From Crystallibacter sulfonylureivorans_A (lineage in GTDB: Bacteria > Actinomycetota > Actinomycetes > Actinomycetales > Micrococcaceae), in contig NZ_JBLKRT010000011.1 in the NCBI RefSeq assembly GCF_047607445.1, positions 1-64,000 on the forward strand: a DNA stretch of 64,000 nt. The letters run 5' to 3'. The notes under the pieces were generated by a model. That model had not been told where the DNA came from and searched no databases. It saw only the letters and a program-made list of their open reading frames with translations. A program made the translations under genes and the position numbers. Numbering within the stretch: position 1 is the first letter of the stretch; each line of letters starts with the position of its first letter. This document shows positions 42,281 through 50,895 of the stretch, piece after piece.

Positions 42281-42291
42281 GACAATTTGTC
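42281..42291. promoter_or_regulatory. Lrp-type palindrome between permease and regulator
   Basis: GACAA-T-TTGTC is a perfect 5+5 repeat about midway between the divergent start codons (42242 and 42344). Its AT-rich centre fits Lrp/AsnC operators. Confidence 0.5.
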
Positions 42292-42343
42292 TAGCGGTTT
42301 CCCGCACCCCGCGATGACCGAACGTGAAAGGACGCCCAGCGTC

Positions 42344-42817
42344 ATGCAGATCGACTCTCTCGATGCCGACATCGTCGCGCTGTTCACGGAGGACCCGCGG
42401 ATGTCCGTGCTGGAAGCCTCGCGGGTACTGAAAGTAGCGCGTGCCACAGTACAGGCCCGGTTGGACAAGATGCAACGCGCCGGAGTGACGTCGGGCTGGG
42501 GCCCCCGGCTATCTCCCGAAGCGCTGGGCTACGTCGTGCGCGCCTATTGTTCGTTCGTGATCCGGCAGGAGTCCGGCCACGACGCGGTGGCCGCTGCGCT
42601 CGCCGATATTCCGGAAGTGCTGGAACTGCATACCGTGTCCGGCGAGAGCGACCTGCTGGCCTGTGTGGTGGCCCGTTCGAATGCCGATTTGCAGCGCGTG
42701 CTCGATGAGGTGATGGCGACCAATACGGTGCTCCGCTCTTCCTCGGTGATCGTGCTCAACAGCCATTTCCGGGAGCGGACGCTACCGCTGGTCAAAGCTG
42801 CTGCGGATCCCCGCTGA
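42344..42817 (+). CDS. Lrp/AsnC-family regulator
   Basis: A 157-residue regulator. The N-terminal helix-turn-helix (residues 4-55; ASRVLKVARATVQARLDKMQRAGV) is followed by the RAM ligand-binding domain, with IPEVLELHTVSGESDLLACVVA near 80-105. ATG at 42344 is preceded by AAAGGA at a long 12-base spacing; ATG at 42314, ten codons upstream, is an alternative. It is divergent from an amino acid permease and close to a 2-oxoacid dehydrogenase operon, like BkdR-type regulators that sense branched-chain amino acids. The last 26 bp overlap the convergent membrane protein gene. Confidence 0.88.
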   Translation: MQIDSLDADIVALFTEDPRMSVLEASRVLKVARATVQARLDKMQRAGVTSGWGPRLSPEALGYVVRAYCSFVIRQESGHDAVAAALADIPEVLELHTVSGESDLLACVVARSNADLQRVLDEVMATNTVLRSSSVIVLNSHFRERTLPLVKAAADPR

Positions 42818-43334
42818 TCTCGGCACTGTGGCTGTCGCCGCCGTCGTAAATTTGGGCGTCGGGAATCACCGCCGCTCGGCCGAGCCCGGCTGCGGTTCCG
42901 GCGATCGCTGCGACAACGGCAGGCAGGGCGCCTGTGTCCGGGGCGAGGCTGGCAAAAACGGCCCACGTGAACCCGCCCAGACCGACGGCAAATACCAGGA
43001 CGTGGATCCACTGCCGGCGCAGGGGTCGGAGTAGGGCGGCCAGCGCGAGGGCAACCGGAGCGCCCAGGAGTGCAGCGAAGAAAAAGCTGACCATCAGCGC
43101 CAGGCCCCAAAAGCTCAGGGCCGCCGAGTCTGGTGAAATTACCGTGTCGATAATGCTCACGGTCAGGGAAAAAGCGAACCACGAGCCGTGGGCCACCAGC
43201 CAGCCCTTGACGAACGCATAGCTGCCCAGCACCACGCGGTGGTTCGCCGGCCGCGGTTTGGCACCGTAGCGACGACGCAGGATCTCCTCGTTGTCCGGCC
43301 ATTCGAACCGGCGGCGCTGCTCCTCTGGCTGCAT
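42792..43334 (-). CDS. Small membrane protein of unknown function
   Basis: A 180-residue protein with a charged N-terminus (RRRFEWPDNEEILRRRYG) and about four membrane helices (near 40-60, 68-90, 98-118 and 122-142), then a polar tail. I do not recognise the family; homologues in related actinobacteria would be expected. ATG at 43334 lacks a ribosome site, but TAGGCT lies seven bases upstream, so it may be leaderless; the frame extends upstream without support. Its 3' end overlaps the end of the Lrp gene on the other strand. Confidence 0.65.
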   Translation of the reverse strand: MQPEEQRRRFEWPDNEEILRRRYGAKPRPANHRVVLGSYAFVKGWLVAHGSWFAFSLTVSIIDTVISPDSAALSFWGLALMVSFFFAALLGAPVALALAALLRPLRRQWIHVLVFAVGLGGFTWAVFASLAPDTGALPAVVAAIAGTAAGLGRAAVIPDAQIYDGGDSHSAEISGDPQQL

Positions 43335-43453
43335 GAGGTGAAGCCTAGCGTCCCGGCCCTCGATGCCCGGCCCGGGCCTCTCCAAGAACCCGCGCGAGTA
43401 ACGACGCCGCTGCGCATCCCGCGTCACAATCGACTCCCCACCGAATCTGATGA

Positions 43454-43500
43454 GGTCATTCTGACCATAACCCGCTACCATATGTTCTAGTCATCATGAC
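43454..43500 (+). promoter_or_regulatory. Two palindromes before nrtR, candidate NrtR operators
   Basis: GGTCA-TTC-TGACC (43454-43466) and GTCAT-C-ATGAC (43490-43500) share GTCA/TGAC half-sites, with centres 35 bp apart. They lie 30-76 bp before the nrtR start at the head of the NAD-synthesis genes. Autoregulation by NrtR is the natural reading. Confidence 0.55.
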
Positions 43501-43529
43501 CTTTACTCAGGTTCCGGGAGGAGGCAGCC

Positions 43530-44237
43530 ATGCCGCTCTATTCAGCCAACGTGTCCGAGCGTGCGCAGCAGCCGCCGGAACTGGCCATTTCCACCGTCAT
43601 CTTTGCCCTGCGTCCGGACCCGGAAGCCGGCAGCCCCACGTTGTGGCTGCCGCTGGTCCGGCGCACGCGCCAGCCGTTCCGTGATCTCTGGGCGCTGCCC
43701 GGCGGACCGCTCCGCCCGGACGAAGCGCTGCAGGACGCGGCGGCCCGGAATCTGCAGGAGACCACCGGACTGCAACCGAGCTACCTGGAGCAGCTCTACG
43801 CTTTCGGTGGCCTGGACCGTTCGCCGGTCCAGCGCGTGGTCTCGATTGTCTACTGGGCCCTGGTGAAGCCGGACGAGGCGGCGCTGGCCCGCGAGACGGA
43901 AAACGTCCGCTGGGTGCGCGCCGACGACCTTGGACAGCTGGCCTTCGACCACAACCACATCGTGGAGTACGCGCTGTGGCGGCTGCGCAACAAGGTGGAA
44001 TACAGTTCCATCGCTTACGCCTTCCTGGGCTCCACGTTCACGCTGGCCCAGGTCCGCGAAGTCTATGAGGCCGTGCTGGGCAAGCAACTCGATCCCGCCA
44101 ACTTCCGCCGCCAGCTGCGCGCCACGCCGGACATTGAACCGACCGACGAGTACCTGCAAGGCGGCCGGCACCGGCCGCCCCGGCTCTACCGCTACACCGG
44201 CGGCGAGGCCCAGCTCAGCGGCAGCCCGCCCGTCTGA
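43530..44237 (+). CDS. nrtR: NrtR, Nudix-related regulator of NAD synthesis
   Basis: A 235-residue regulator with an N-terminal Nudix fold and a C-terminal winged-helix domain (from about residue 150, starting near SSIAYAFLGSTFTLAQV). The Nudix box at about 58-80 keeps the first Gly and Glu, but its REUXEE core reads RNLQET, as in NrtR proteins, which bind ADP-ribose and related NAD metabolites rather than hydrolyse them. It stands directly before nadA-nadB-nadC-desulfurase, which it is expected to repress until ADP-ribose accumulates. The start has a strong GGGAGGAGG site. Two palindromes lie upstream. Confidence 0.9.
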   Translation: MPLYSANVSERAQQPPELAISTVIFALRPDPEAGSPTLWLPLVRRTRQPFRDLWALPGGPLRPDEALQDAAARNLQETTGLQPSYLEQLYAFGGLDRSPVQRVVSIVYWALVKPDEAALARETENVRWVRADDLGQLAFDHNHIVEYALWRLRNKVEYSSIAYAFLGSTFTLAQVREVYEAVLGKQLDPANFRRQLRATPDIEPTDEYLQGGRHRPPRLYRYTGGEAQLSGSPPV

Positions 44238-44300
44238 CTGGCCTTGCAAGCACCACGGATTGCCAGGCTTGACCCACTGCCCAGAACAACGGAGAACACC

Positions 44301-45629
44301 ATGCCATCGGTCAACAGCACCATCCAGCTGATCACCCGCGAGGAAGCGCAGGCTTCCGGCGCGGGTGTGCCCGCCTCCACCTGCACGCCCGGGCTGGCCA
44401 AGGGGCCGTGGACCTTCGACACCGCGTCGGCCAGCGGAGCGTGGACGCCGTCCTACGGGCCGGGCGCCTCGTTGGCCGATCCGGCGCCCGCCGCCACCCC
44501 GCGGCAGGGCGAGATCCCGGCCGAGTACCGGCTGGCCAGCGACGCAGAGCTGGAGGCGCGGATCCTGGCCGCCAAGCAGAAGCTCGGCGACAAGCTGGTG
44601 ATCCTGGGCCACTTCTACCAGCGCGACGAAGTGGTCAAGTACGCCGACTTCGTGGGCGATTCCTTCCAGCTGGCCCGCGCCGCCAAGGAGAAGCCCGAAG
44701 CGGAGGTCATCGTGTTCTGCGGCGTGCACTTCATGGCCGAAACCGCGGACATGCTCTCCGGCCCCGACCAGGCGGTGATCCTGCCGAATCTGGCGGCCGG
44801 CTGCTCGATGGCGGACATGGCGGACATCGACTCGGTGCAGGCCTGCTGGGACCAGCTCACCGGTGTGCTCGGCAGCGGTCCGGACGCGGACGGCAAGGTC
44901 CCGGTCATCCCGGTGACCTACATGAATTCGTCGGCCGCGCTCAAGGGATTCTGCGGCGAGAACGGCGGGATTGTCTGCACTTCTTCGAACGCCGAGACCG
45001 TGTTGGAATGGGCCTTCGAGCGCGCCCACCGCGTGCTCTTCTTCCCGGACCAGCACCTGGGCCGCAATACCGCCAAGGCCATGGGCGTGCCGCTGGAGCA
45101 GATGCCCATGTGGAATCCGCGCCAACCACTCGGCGGCAATGACGAAGCCACGCTGCTCGACTCGCGGGTGATCCTGTGGCACGGCTTCTGCTCGGTGCAC
45201 AAGCGCTTCACAGTGGACCAGATCGACAAGGCCCGCGCCGAATACCCCGGCGTCCGGGTGATCGTACACCCCGAATGCCCCATGCCGGTGGTGGACGCCG
45301 CGGACGAAGCCGGCTCCACCGACTACATCCGCAAGGCCGTGGCCGCGGCCACCGAGCCGACGGTCTTCGCCATCGGCACCGAGATCAACTTGGTCAACCG
45401 GCTGGCCGCCGAGTACCCGCAGCACACTATCTTCTGCCTGGATCCGGTGATCTGCCCGTGCTCCACCATGTACCGGATCCACCCGGGCTACCTGGCCTGG
45501 GTGCTTGAGGCCTACGCCGGCACCGGCGAACTGCCTGGCGGCGAAGTGCTGAACCGGATCACCGTGTCCGATTCCGTGGCCGTCCCCGCCCGCGTGGCGC
45601 TGGAACGGATGCTGGCAGCCAAGCCGTGA
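44301..45629 (+). CDS. nadA: Quinolinate synthase A
   Basis: A 442-residue long-form quinolinate synthase that condenses iminoaspartate with dihydroxyacetone phosphate. The three [4Fe-4S] cysteines lie in FCGVHFMAETADML near 144, GFCGENGG near 218 and PVICPCSTM near 395. The HFYQRDEV motif near 104-111 holds substrate-binding His and Tyr. The 90-residue N-terminal extension is usual in actinobacteria. ATG at 44301 has CGGAGA eight bases upstream. The stop overlaps nadB (GTGA). The oxygen-sensitive cluster explains the co-transcribed desulfurase. Confidence 0.95.
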   Translation: MPSVNSTIQLITREEAQASGAGVPASTCTPGLAKGPWTFDTASASGAWTPSYGPGASLADPAPAATPRQGEIPAEYRLASDAELEARILAAKQKLGDKLVILGHFYQRDEVVKYADFVGDSFQLARAAKEKPEAEVIVFCGVHFMAETADMLSGPDQAVILPNLAAGCSMADMADIDSVQACWDQLTGVLGSGPDADGKVPVIPVTYMNSSAALKGFCGENGGIVCTSSNAETVLEWAFERAHRVLFFPDQHLGRNTAKAMGVPLEQMPMWNPRQPLGGNDEATLLDSRVILWHGFCSVHKRFTVDQIDKARAEYPGVRVIVHPECPMPVVDAADEAGSTDYIRKAVAAATEPTVFAIGTEINLVNRLAAEYPQHTIFCLDPVICPCSTMYRIHPGYLAWVLEAYAGTGELPGGEVLNRITVSDSVAVPARVALERMLAAKP

Positions 45630-47332
45630 ACAGCAAAGCCTCCCGGCGCATCGCGGTGGTGGGCTCCGGCATCGCCGGGCTCTACGCCGCTGCGCTGGCC
45701 GCGAATCGGGCGGACACCGCCGTCACTCTCATCACCAAGGGCTCGCTGGCCGAGTCCAACACCTGGCACGCCCAGGGCGGTATCACCGCGGTGACCGCGC
45801 AGGGGATGGCGGCGGGGGATTCCGTGGCGGCCCACGTGGCGGACACGCTCAGCGCGGGCGCGGAGTTGAACGACGACGGCACCGTCCGCCTGTTGTGCGA
45901 AGGTGCGGCGCAGGAGATCGCCACCTTGGAAGAGTGGGGTGTGCCCTTCGACCGGCATGGCGAGGGATTCTCGCTCGGCCTCGAAGGAGCGCACTCGTCG
46001 GCGCGGATCCTGCACGCCGGCGGCGACCGGACCGGAGCCGGTATCGCCGAAGTGCTGATCCGGGTGGTCTGCCGCTTGGCCGAAGCAGGCCGGCTGCACA
46101 TCCTCGAGCACACCCGCGTGCGGCGGCTGCTGCTGGACAGGGGCCGCGTCGCCGGGGTGGAAGCGATGGAGGTGCGGACCGAAGCCAACGCCGGGGATGC
46201 GGCGCCGACGCAGCTGGCCGCCGACGTCGTGATTCTGGCGACCGGCGGAGCGGGGCAGTTGTTCCCGGCCACCACCAACCCGGCCACGGCGACCGGCGAC
46301 GGCGTGGCGCTGGCCTGGGACGCCGGGGCGGTGTTGGCCGACCTGGAGTTCATCCAGTTCCATCCCACCCTGCTGGACCCGGCGGCCACCGGCGGCAGCC
46401 CATTCATGATCTCGGAGGCGGTGCGCGGCGAAGGGGCCGTGCTGGTGGACGCCGCCGGGGAGCGGTTTATGCCGGTGCTGCACCCGGCCGCCGAACTGGC
46501 GCCCCGGGACGTGGTCTCGCGCTGCATCCATCGGCAGCTGAGGCAGCAGGAGGAACGTGGCCTGGTGCCGCAGGTCTTCCTGGACGCCACCGGCGTGGAG
46601 CGGCAGCGGGGCCCCGGATTCCTGGCCGCACGGTTCCCGCTGATCGATGCGACGGTCCGCTCGCTGGGCTTCGACTGGACCGGCCAGCCGCTGCCGGTGC
46701 GCCCGGCCTCGCATTACTGGATGGGCGGGGTGCAAACCGACGCCGACGGCCGGACCTCGGTGCCCGGGCTGTTCGCGGTGGGCGAGGTGGCCTGCACCGG
46801 AGTGCACGGAGCCAACCGGCTGGCCTCGAACTCGCTGCTGGAGGGGCTGGTCTTCGCCCGCCGCGCCGTCGCGGCGCTGGACCTGCCGGCCACTGCACCG
46901 GTGTTCCGCGCGGTGCCGCTGGATATTGGCGTCCCGACCGGCGCCCCGGGCAGCGACACTCGGCATACCGGTAGCGTGCCGGATGATGGAACCACCCCGT
47001 GCACGCGGGAACAGATCCAGACCGTGATGGCGGCGGCCGCCGGCGTGGTCCGTGACGGCGCGGCGCTGCAGGACGCGGCCCTGCAGTTGGCGCAGTGGCA
47101 CCTGCCTGTCACCGGTACCGCGTCGGCCGAGGATGCCGCACTGCTGACGCTGGCCCGGCTGGTAGTGGCGGCCGCCGCCGCGCGGCAGAACAGCATCGGC
47201 GCGCATTTCCGTAGCGATCACCCCCAGGCACCGGCGGACCGGTCGCGGCTGGCTTTCGTGAACGCCCGCACGGTGGGCGCTGCCGCCTCCCTTTCCAGAC
47301 CGTCCCAGCGAATCCTGCAGGAGCAGCCATGA
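45626..47332 (+). CDS. nadB: L-aspartate oxidase
   Basis: A 568-residue flavoprotein that oxidises aspartate to iminoaspartate, the substrate of NadA. The FAD-binding VVGSGIAGLYAA is at 10-21, SNTWHAQGGITAV near 47-59, the active-site stretch HPAAELAPRDVVSRCI near 287-302 with its catalytic Arg, and a SHYWMGGV/GLFAVGEVACTGVHGANRLASNSLLEG block near 360-410. The C-terminal helical domain is present. GTG at 45626 overlaps the nadA stop, and the stop overlaps the nadC ATG, so the four nad genes are coupled. Confidence 0.95.
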   Translation: MNSKASRRIAVVGSGIAGLYAAALAANRADTAVTLITKGSLAESNTWHAQGGITAVTAQGMAAGDSVAAHVADTLSAGAELNDDGTVRLLCEGAAQEIATLEEWGVPFDRHGEGFSLGLEGAHSSARILHAGGDRTGAGIAEVLIRVVCRLAEAGRLHILEHTRVRRLLLDRGRVAGVEAMEVRTEANAGDAAPTQLAADVVILATGGAGQLFPATTNPATATGDGVALAWDAGAVLADLEFIQFHPTLLDPAATGGSPFMISEAVRGEGAVLVDAAGERFMPVLHPAAELAPRDVVSRCIHRQLRQQEERGLVPQVFLDATGVERQRGPGFLAARFPLIDATVRSLGFDWTGQPLPVRPASHYWMGGVQTDADGRTSVPGLFAVGEVACTGVHGANRLASNSLLEGLVFARRAVAALDLPATAPVFRAVPLDIGVPTGAPGSDTRHTGSVPDDGTTPCTREQIQTVMAAAAGVVRDGAALQDAALQLAQWHLPVTGTASAEDAALLTLARLVVAAAAARQNSIGAHFRSDHPQAPADRSRLAFVNARTVGAAASLSRPSQRILQEQP

Positions 47333-48255
47333 ACCCTATCCAGCCGATCGACGGCACCGCCCTGGAACGGACCGTCGCCGGGGCGCTCGCCGAGGACGCG
47401 CCGTGGGGCGACATCACGTCCAACACGCTGATTCCAGCCGACGCCAGCGCCACCGCGGAGCTGGCCGCCCGCGAGCCCGGATTCTTCTCCGGCGGCCCGG
47501 TATTGACCGAGGTGTTCCGCCAGGTGGACCCGTCCGTGCAGGTGGACCTGAAGATCGAGGACGGCGCCGACTTCGCCGCCGGAGAGGTGCTGGCAGTGTT
47601 GTCCGGAAACGCCCGGGCCATCCTGCTGGGCGAGCGCGTGGCGCTGAACCTGGTGCAGCGGCTGAGCGGAATCGCCACCCAGACGGCGGCCTTCGTCGCG
47701 GAGGCCGCCGGCACCGGTGCCCGGCTGGTGGACACGCGCAAGACCACGCCGGGACTGCGGGCGCTGGAGCGCTACGCGGTGCGCTGCGGCGGCGGGCACA
47801 ACCACCGCTATTCGCTCTCCGACGCGGTGATGGCCAAGGACAACCACCTGGCCGTACTCACCGCGGACGGCACCCGCGACCTGACCGAGGCCCTGCGGGC
47901 GGCCAAGGCCAAGCTGCCGCACACCGTGCACTTCGAAGTGGAAGTGGACCGGGCCGAGCAGATCGAGCCGGTGCTTGCCGCGGGCGTGGACACCATCATG
48001 CTGGACAACTTCGGCCTGGACGAGCTCCGCGCCGGCGTCCGGCAGGTGGCCGGCCGGGCCTTGGTGGAAGCCAGCGGCAATGTCCGGCTGGAAACCGTGG
48101 GCGCGATCGCGCGGACCGGGGTGGACATCATCTCCTCCGGCGCGTTGACCCACAGCGTCCGGTCGCTGGACCTGGGCCTGGACATCCGTATTTCCGCGGA
48201 GTCCGCGGGGCGAGTGGCAGCTCGCGCGGCGGGCGGGGAAGCGGCGTCGTCGTGA
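47329..48255 (+). CDS. nadC: Nicotinate-nucleotide pyrophosphorylase (carboxylating)
   Basis: A 308-residue quinolinate phosphoribosyltransferase, the third step of de novo NAD synthesis. Family motifs are EDAPWGDITSN near 23-33, LNLVQRLSGIATQT near 106-119, the active-site DTRKTTPGLRALERYAVRCGGGHNHR from about 136, KDNHL near 172, LEVE-like FEVEVD near 203-208, and IMLDNF near 223. The length is normal apart from a short Ala-rich tail. It overlaps nadB and the desulfurase by four bases each. Confidence 0.95.
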   Translation: MNPIQPIDGTALERTVAGALAEDAPWGDITSNTLIPADASATAELAAREPGFFSGGPVLTEVFRQVDPSVQVDLKIEDGADFAAGEVLAVLSGNARAILLGERVALNLVQRLSGIATQTAAFVAEAAGTGARLVDTRKTTPGLRALERYAVRCGGGHNHRYSLSDAVMAKDNHLAVLTADGTRDLTEALRAAKAKLPHTVHFEVEVDRAEQIEPVLAAGVDTIMLDNFGLDELRAGVRQVAGRALVEASGNVRLETVGAIARTGVDIISSGALTHSVRSLDLGLDIRISAESAGRVAARAAGGEAASS

Positions 48256-49394
48256 TTTATCTGGATGCCGCGGCCACCGCGCCGGTGCGCCGCGAGGTAC
48301 TGGAGGCCATGTGGCCGGCGCTAACTCAGGACTTCGGCAACCCGTCCAGCCACCACACTGTGGGTGAGGCGGCGCTGCGGGCGCTGGACTATGCCCGCGG
48401 CAAGGCGGCGGAGGTGCTGGGCTGCCGGCCCGGGGAGATCATCTTCACGTCGGGCGGGACCGAATCCAACAATCTGGCCATCAAGGGGATCGCGCTCGCT
48501 GCCCCGCGGGGCAGGCACATTGTCACCAGCGCGGTGGAGCATCCGTCCGTGCTGGAAGCGGTGGACTACCTGGTCCGGTTCCACGGCTTCGAGGCCAGCC
48601 AGGTGCCGGTGGACGCCGAGGGTGCCGTGCGGCTGGACGCGCTGGGTGCAGCGCTGCGCGAGGACACCACGCTGTGCACGGTGATGTACGCCAACAACGA
48701 GGTGGGCACCATCCAGCCGGTGGCCCGGATTGGCGAACTCTGCCGGGCCGCGGACGTGCCGTTCCACACCGACGCCGTACAGGCCGCCGGCTGGCTGGAC
48801 CTGGACGTCTCGGCCCTGGGCGTGGACGCGCTCAGCGTGTCCGGGCACAAACTGGGCGCACCCAAGGGCTGCGGCCTGCTCTGCGTTGCCGGCCGGGTTC
48901 CGCTGGAGCCGGTGCTGCACGGCGGGGGACAGGAACGCGGCCGACGTTCCGGCACCGAGAACGTCGCCGGGGCGGTGGCGGTCGCCACGGCGCTGTCGCT
49001 GGCTGCCGGTGACCGTGTGGCCGACGTCGAGCGGCTCAGCGGCTACCGCGACTACCTGATCGACACCGTGCTGCGCGAACTGCCCGGCACGGTGCTGACC
49101 GGACACCGGACCGAGCGGCTGCCGGCCAGCGCCTCCTTCTGCTTCCCCGGAACCTCCGGCGAAGCGGTGCTCCTGGAGTTGGAACGGCGCGGGGTGGTCT
49201 GCTCCAGCGGTTCCGCCTGCGCCGCCGGGTCCGACGAGGCCTCACCGGTGCTGCTGGCGATGGGCATCGACCGGGCGGTGGCGCAGACCGCGGTGCGGTT
49301 GACCTTTACGGCCAACGTGAAGGAATCCGAGATCGCGCTGGCAGCCCGGTCCGTGGTCGCCGCTGTCAAAGAGATCCAGTCGCTGCGGCGCTGA
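48252..49394 (+). CDS. Cysteine desulfurase, NifS/IscS class, NAD-operon type
   Basis: A 380-residue class V PLP enzyme that supplies sulfur for iron-sulfur clusters. Motifs are YLDAAATAPV at the start, GGTESNNLAIKG near 73-84, the DAVQAAG pocket, the PLP lysine in SGHKLGAPKG near 200, and the catalytic Cys loop CSSGSACAAG near 318-327. The GTG start at 48252 overlaps the nadC stop, and its position after nadABC suggests that it serves assembly of the NadA cluster, as NadS-type desulfurases do. It is not linked to iscU or suf genes here. Confidence 0.92.
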   Translation: MIYLDAAATAPVRREVLEAMWPALTQDFGNPSSHHTVGEAALRALDYARGKAAEVLGCRPGEIIFTSGGTESNNLAIKGIALAAPRGRHIVTSAVEHPSVLEAVDYLVRFHGFEASQVPVDAEGAVRLDALGAALREDTTLCTVMYANNEVGTIQPVARIGELCRAADVPFHTDAVQAAGWLDLDVSALGVDALSVSGHKLGAPKGCGLLCVAGRVPLEPVLHGGGQERGRRSGTENVAGAVAVATALSLAAGDRVADVERLSGYRDYLIDTVLRELPGTVLTGHRTERLPASASFCFPGTSGEAVLLELERRGVVCSSGSACAAGSDEASPVLLAMGIDRAVAQTAVRLTFTANVKESEIALAARSVVAAVKEIQSLRR

Positions 49395-49474
49395 GAAGGA
49401 CACGGTGCGCGCAGCTCTTCCGAACGGGTCAGCACAGTGGCTACGGTAGGAACCTGACGGAGGGGGAGCGGGCC

Positions 49475-50251
49475 ATGAAGGCAGGGAACGTACTGGGCCG
49501 TGGTGCTGCTGCGGCCCTGTGTTTGGCGCTGGTTTCCGGGTGCGGGCTGCTGCCAACCAACGACGCCGGTGCCTCGCCCAGTGCGGGCGCGTCGCCTGCG
49601 GTGGTGGCGGGCGGCGCCGCTTCGCCCGGGCCCGGTGCAGCCAAAGGGCCGGTGCGTCAAGCCACCATCGACGGCTGGAAGGTATACACCGACCCCGACC
49701 GCGTGCTCAGCTTCGAGATCCCCGCCGATTGGGTGGTGCAGCGGCAGGTCAAGCCCAGCCAGCCCTCGGACAACGGACTGCATCTGGATATCCGAGACTC
49801 GTCCGGCAAGCTGGCCGCCGAACTGCACACCCGGCTGAAACTGCCGAAGGATACCTGCAGCGCGGGCGGCGTCACCGAACTGCGGGTGCTGCTCAGTGAA
49901 CCGGCGAAGGTGCCAGCCGTGGCGTCCGCTGACACTGTCGATCCGGTCTTCGTGTACCGGACGCTGCTGGGCTACAAGTACTTCGGCTCCTATGGGCTGA
50001 CCGACAAGCCGGCCGGCAACGGCTTCCAGGCCTGCACAGTGGAAAACACCGTCAACGGCCCGAAATCCGTGGGTACCTACTCCTTTGCCACGGCCGTGCG
50101 CCACGGTACCCCGGCCCCGGGCGAAAAGACCGGCCTATTGGACAAGTACGGGCTGATCGCGGAGGCGGAGCGCTTCATCACCACCAAGCACTTCAAGACG
50201 GTGCAGCAGGTCATCATGACGCTGCAGATCTCCGGGGACGCCCCCGCCTAA
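49475..50251 (+). CDS. Secreted lipoprotein of unknown function
   Basis: A 258-residue lipoprotein. The signal peptide ends in the lipobox LVSGC with lipidated Cys23, followed by an Ala/Gly/Pro/Ser-rich spacer to about residue 62. The folded part begins with a WKVYTDPDRVLSFEIPADWVVQ segment, a common pattern in actinobacterial PsbP-like or LpqN-like surface proteins. I cannot assign a function. It begins 80 bp after the desulfurase; GGAGGGGGAG before the ATG is a good ribosome site. A hairpin terminator follows. Confidence 0.75.
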   Translation: MKAGNVLGRGAAAALCLALVSGCGLLPTNDAGASPSAGASPAVVAGGAASPGPGAAKGPVRQATIDGWKVYTDPDRVLSFEIPADWVVQRQVKPSQPSDNGLHLDIRDSSGKLAAELHTRLKLPKDTCSAGGVTELRVLLSEPAKVPAVASADTVDPVFVYRTLLGYKYFGSYGLTDKPAGNGFQACTVENTVNGPKSVGTYSFATAVRHGTPAPGEKTGLLDKYGLIAEAERFITTKHFKTVQQVIMTLQISGDAPA

Positions 50252-50381
50252 GACGGAAGCATCGGCGTGAGGCGGAGGCGGCACCGGCGTCCGTCTGGTC
50301 TTGCCAGCCTTAGCCCGGCACTGGCCCAACCCGTTGCGGCCGATCGGTCCGCGTACATCCGGCCGCCACACGGACAGGCAA

Positions 50382-50419
50382 GGCCCGGTTGCTGCCGCAT
50401 TCGCGGAAGCAACCGGGCC
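50382..50419. terminator. Bidirectional terminator between lipoprotein and MarR genes
   Basis: GGCCCGGTTGC (50382-50392) pairs with GCAACCGGGCC (50409-50419), and CCGC/GCGG extends the stem to an ATTC loop. It lies 17 bp after the minus-strand MarR stop and 130 bp after the plus-strand lipoprotein stop. Confidence 0.8.
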
Positions 50420-50436
50420 CTGTGGGCGGCGGCGCG

Positions 50437-50895
50437 TCAGTCGTTCTTCAGGCCGGCATGCAGCTTGGTGGTCAGCCCCCGAAGCTGGCCGAATTCATCC
50501 TCGGTGAGCAGCGGCGCGAGCATGGAGTGCAGGTGCTTGACGTGCTCCCGGCCAATTTCCTTCTGCAGCGCTCGGCCTTCCTCGGTCAACGAGATTTCGA
50601 TGCCCCGCTGGTCGTTCTGGGCCGTGCGCCGGAGCACCAGACCCTTCTTTTCCAGTCGGTCCACCATCCGGCTGAGGCTCGGTTGGCTGATCAGCAGGGC
50701 TTCATTCAGCTCGTTCAGCCGGCTCCAGCCGCCCGGGCACAAGCTCAGATTGAAGAGCACGTCGTACTCCCGCATCGCGAGCTTTTTGAACTCGGGCAGT
50801 TGCTGCATCCGGCGCATTACCGCCACCTGGGTCCGGAACAGCGATTCCCAGGCCTCCGCCGTCGTCCTGATATCAGGGGTAGAGGATTCAGCCAT
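50437..50895 (-). CDS. MarR-family regulator
   Basis: A 152-residue MarR regulator with the winged helix at about 40-105 (LNELNEALLISQPSLSRMVDRLEKKGLV is the recognition region; NDQRGIEISLTEEG the wing) and dimerising end helices. It overlaps the stop of the upstream monooxygenase gene by eight bases (ATGGCTGA), so the two are one operon. An AT-rich palindrome before the monooxygenase start is a candidate operator for autorepression. The effector is unknown; redox or phenolic ligands are usual for the family. Confidence 0.88.
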   Translation of the reverse strand: MAESSTPDIRTTAEAWESLFRTQVAVMRRMQQLPEFKKLAMREYDVLFNLSLCPGGWSRLNELNEALLISQPSLSRMVDRLEKKGLVLRRTAQNDQRGIEISLTEEGRALQKEIGREHVKHLHSMLAPLLTEDEFGQLRGLTTKLHAGLKND

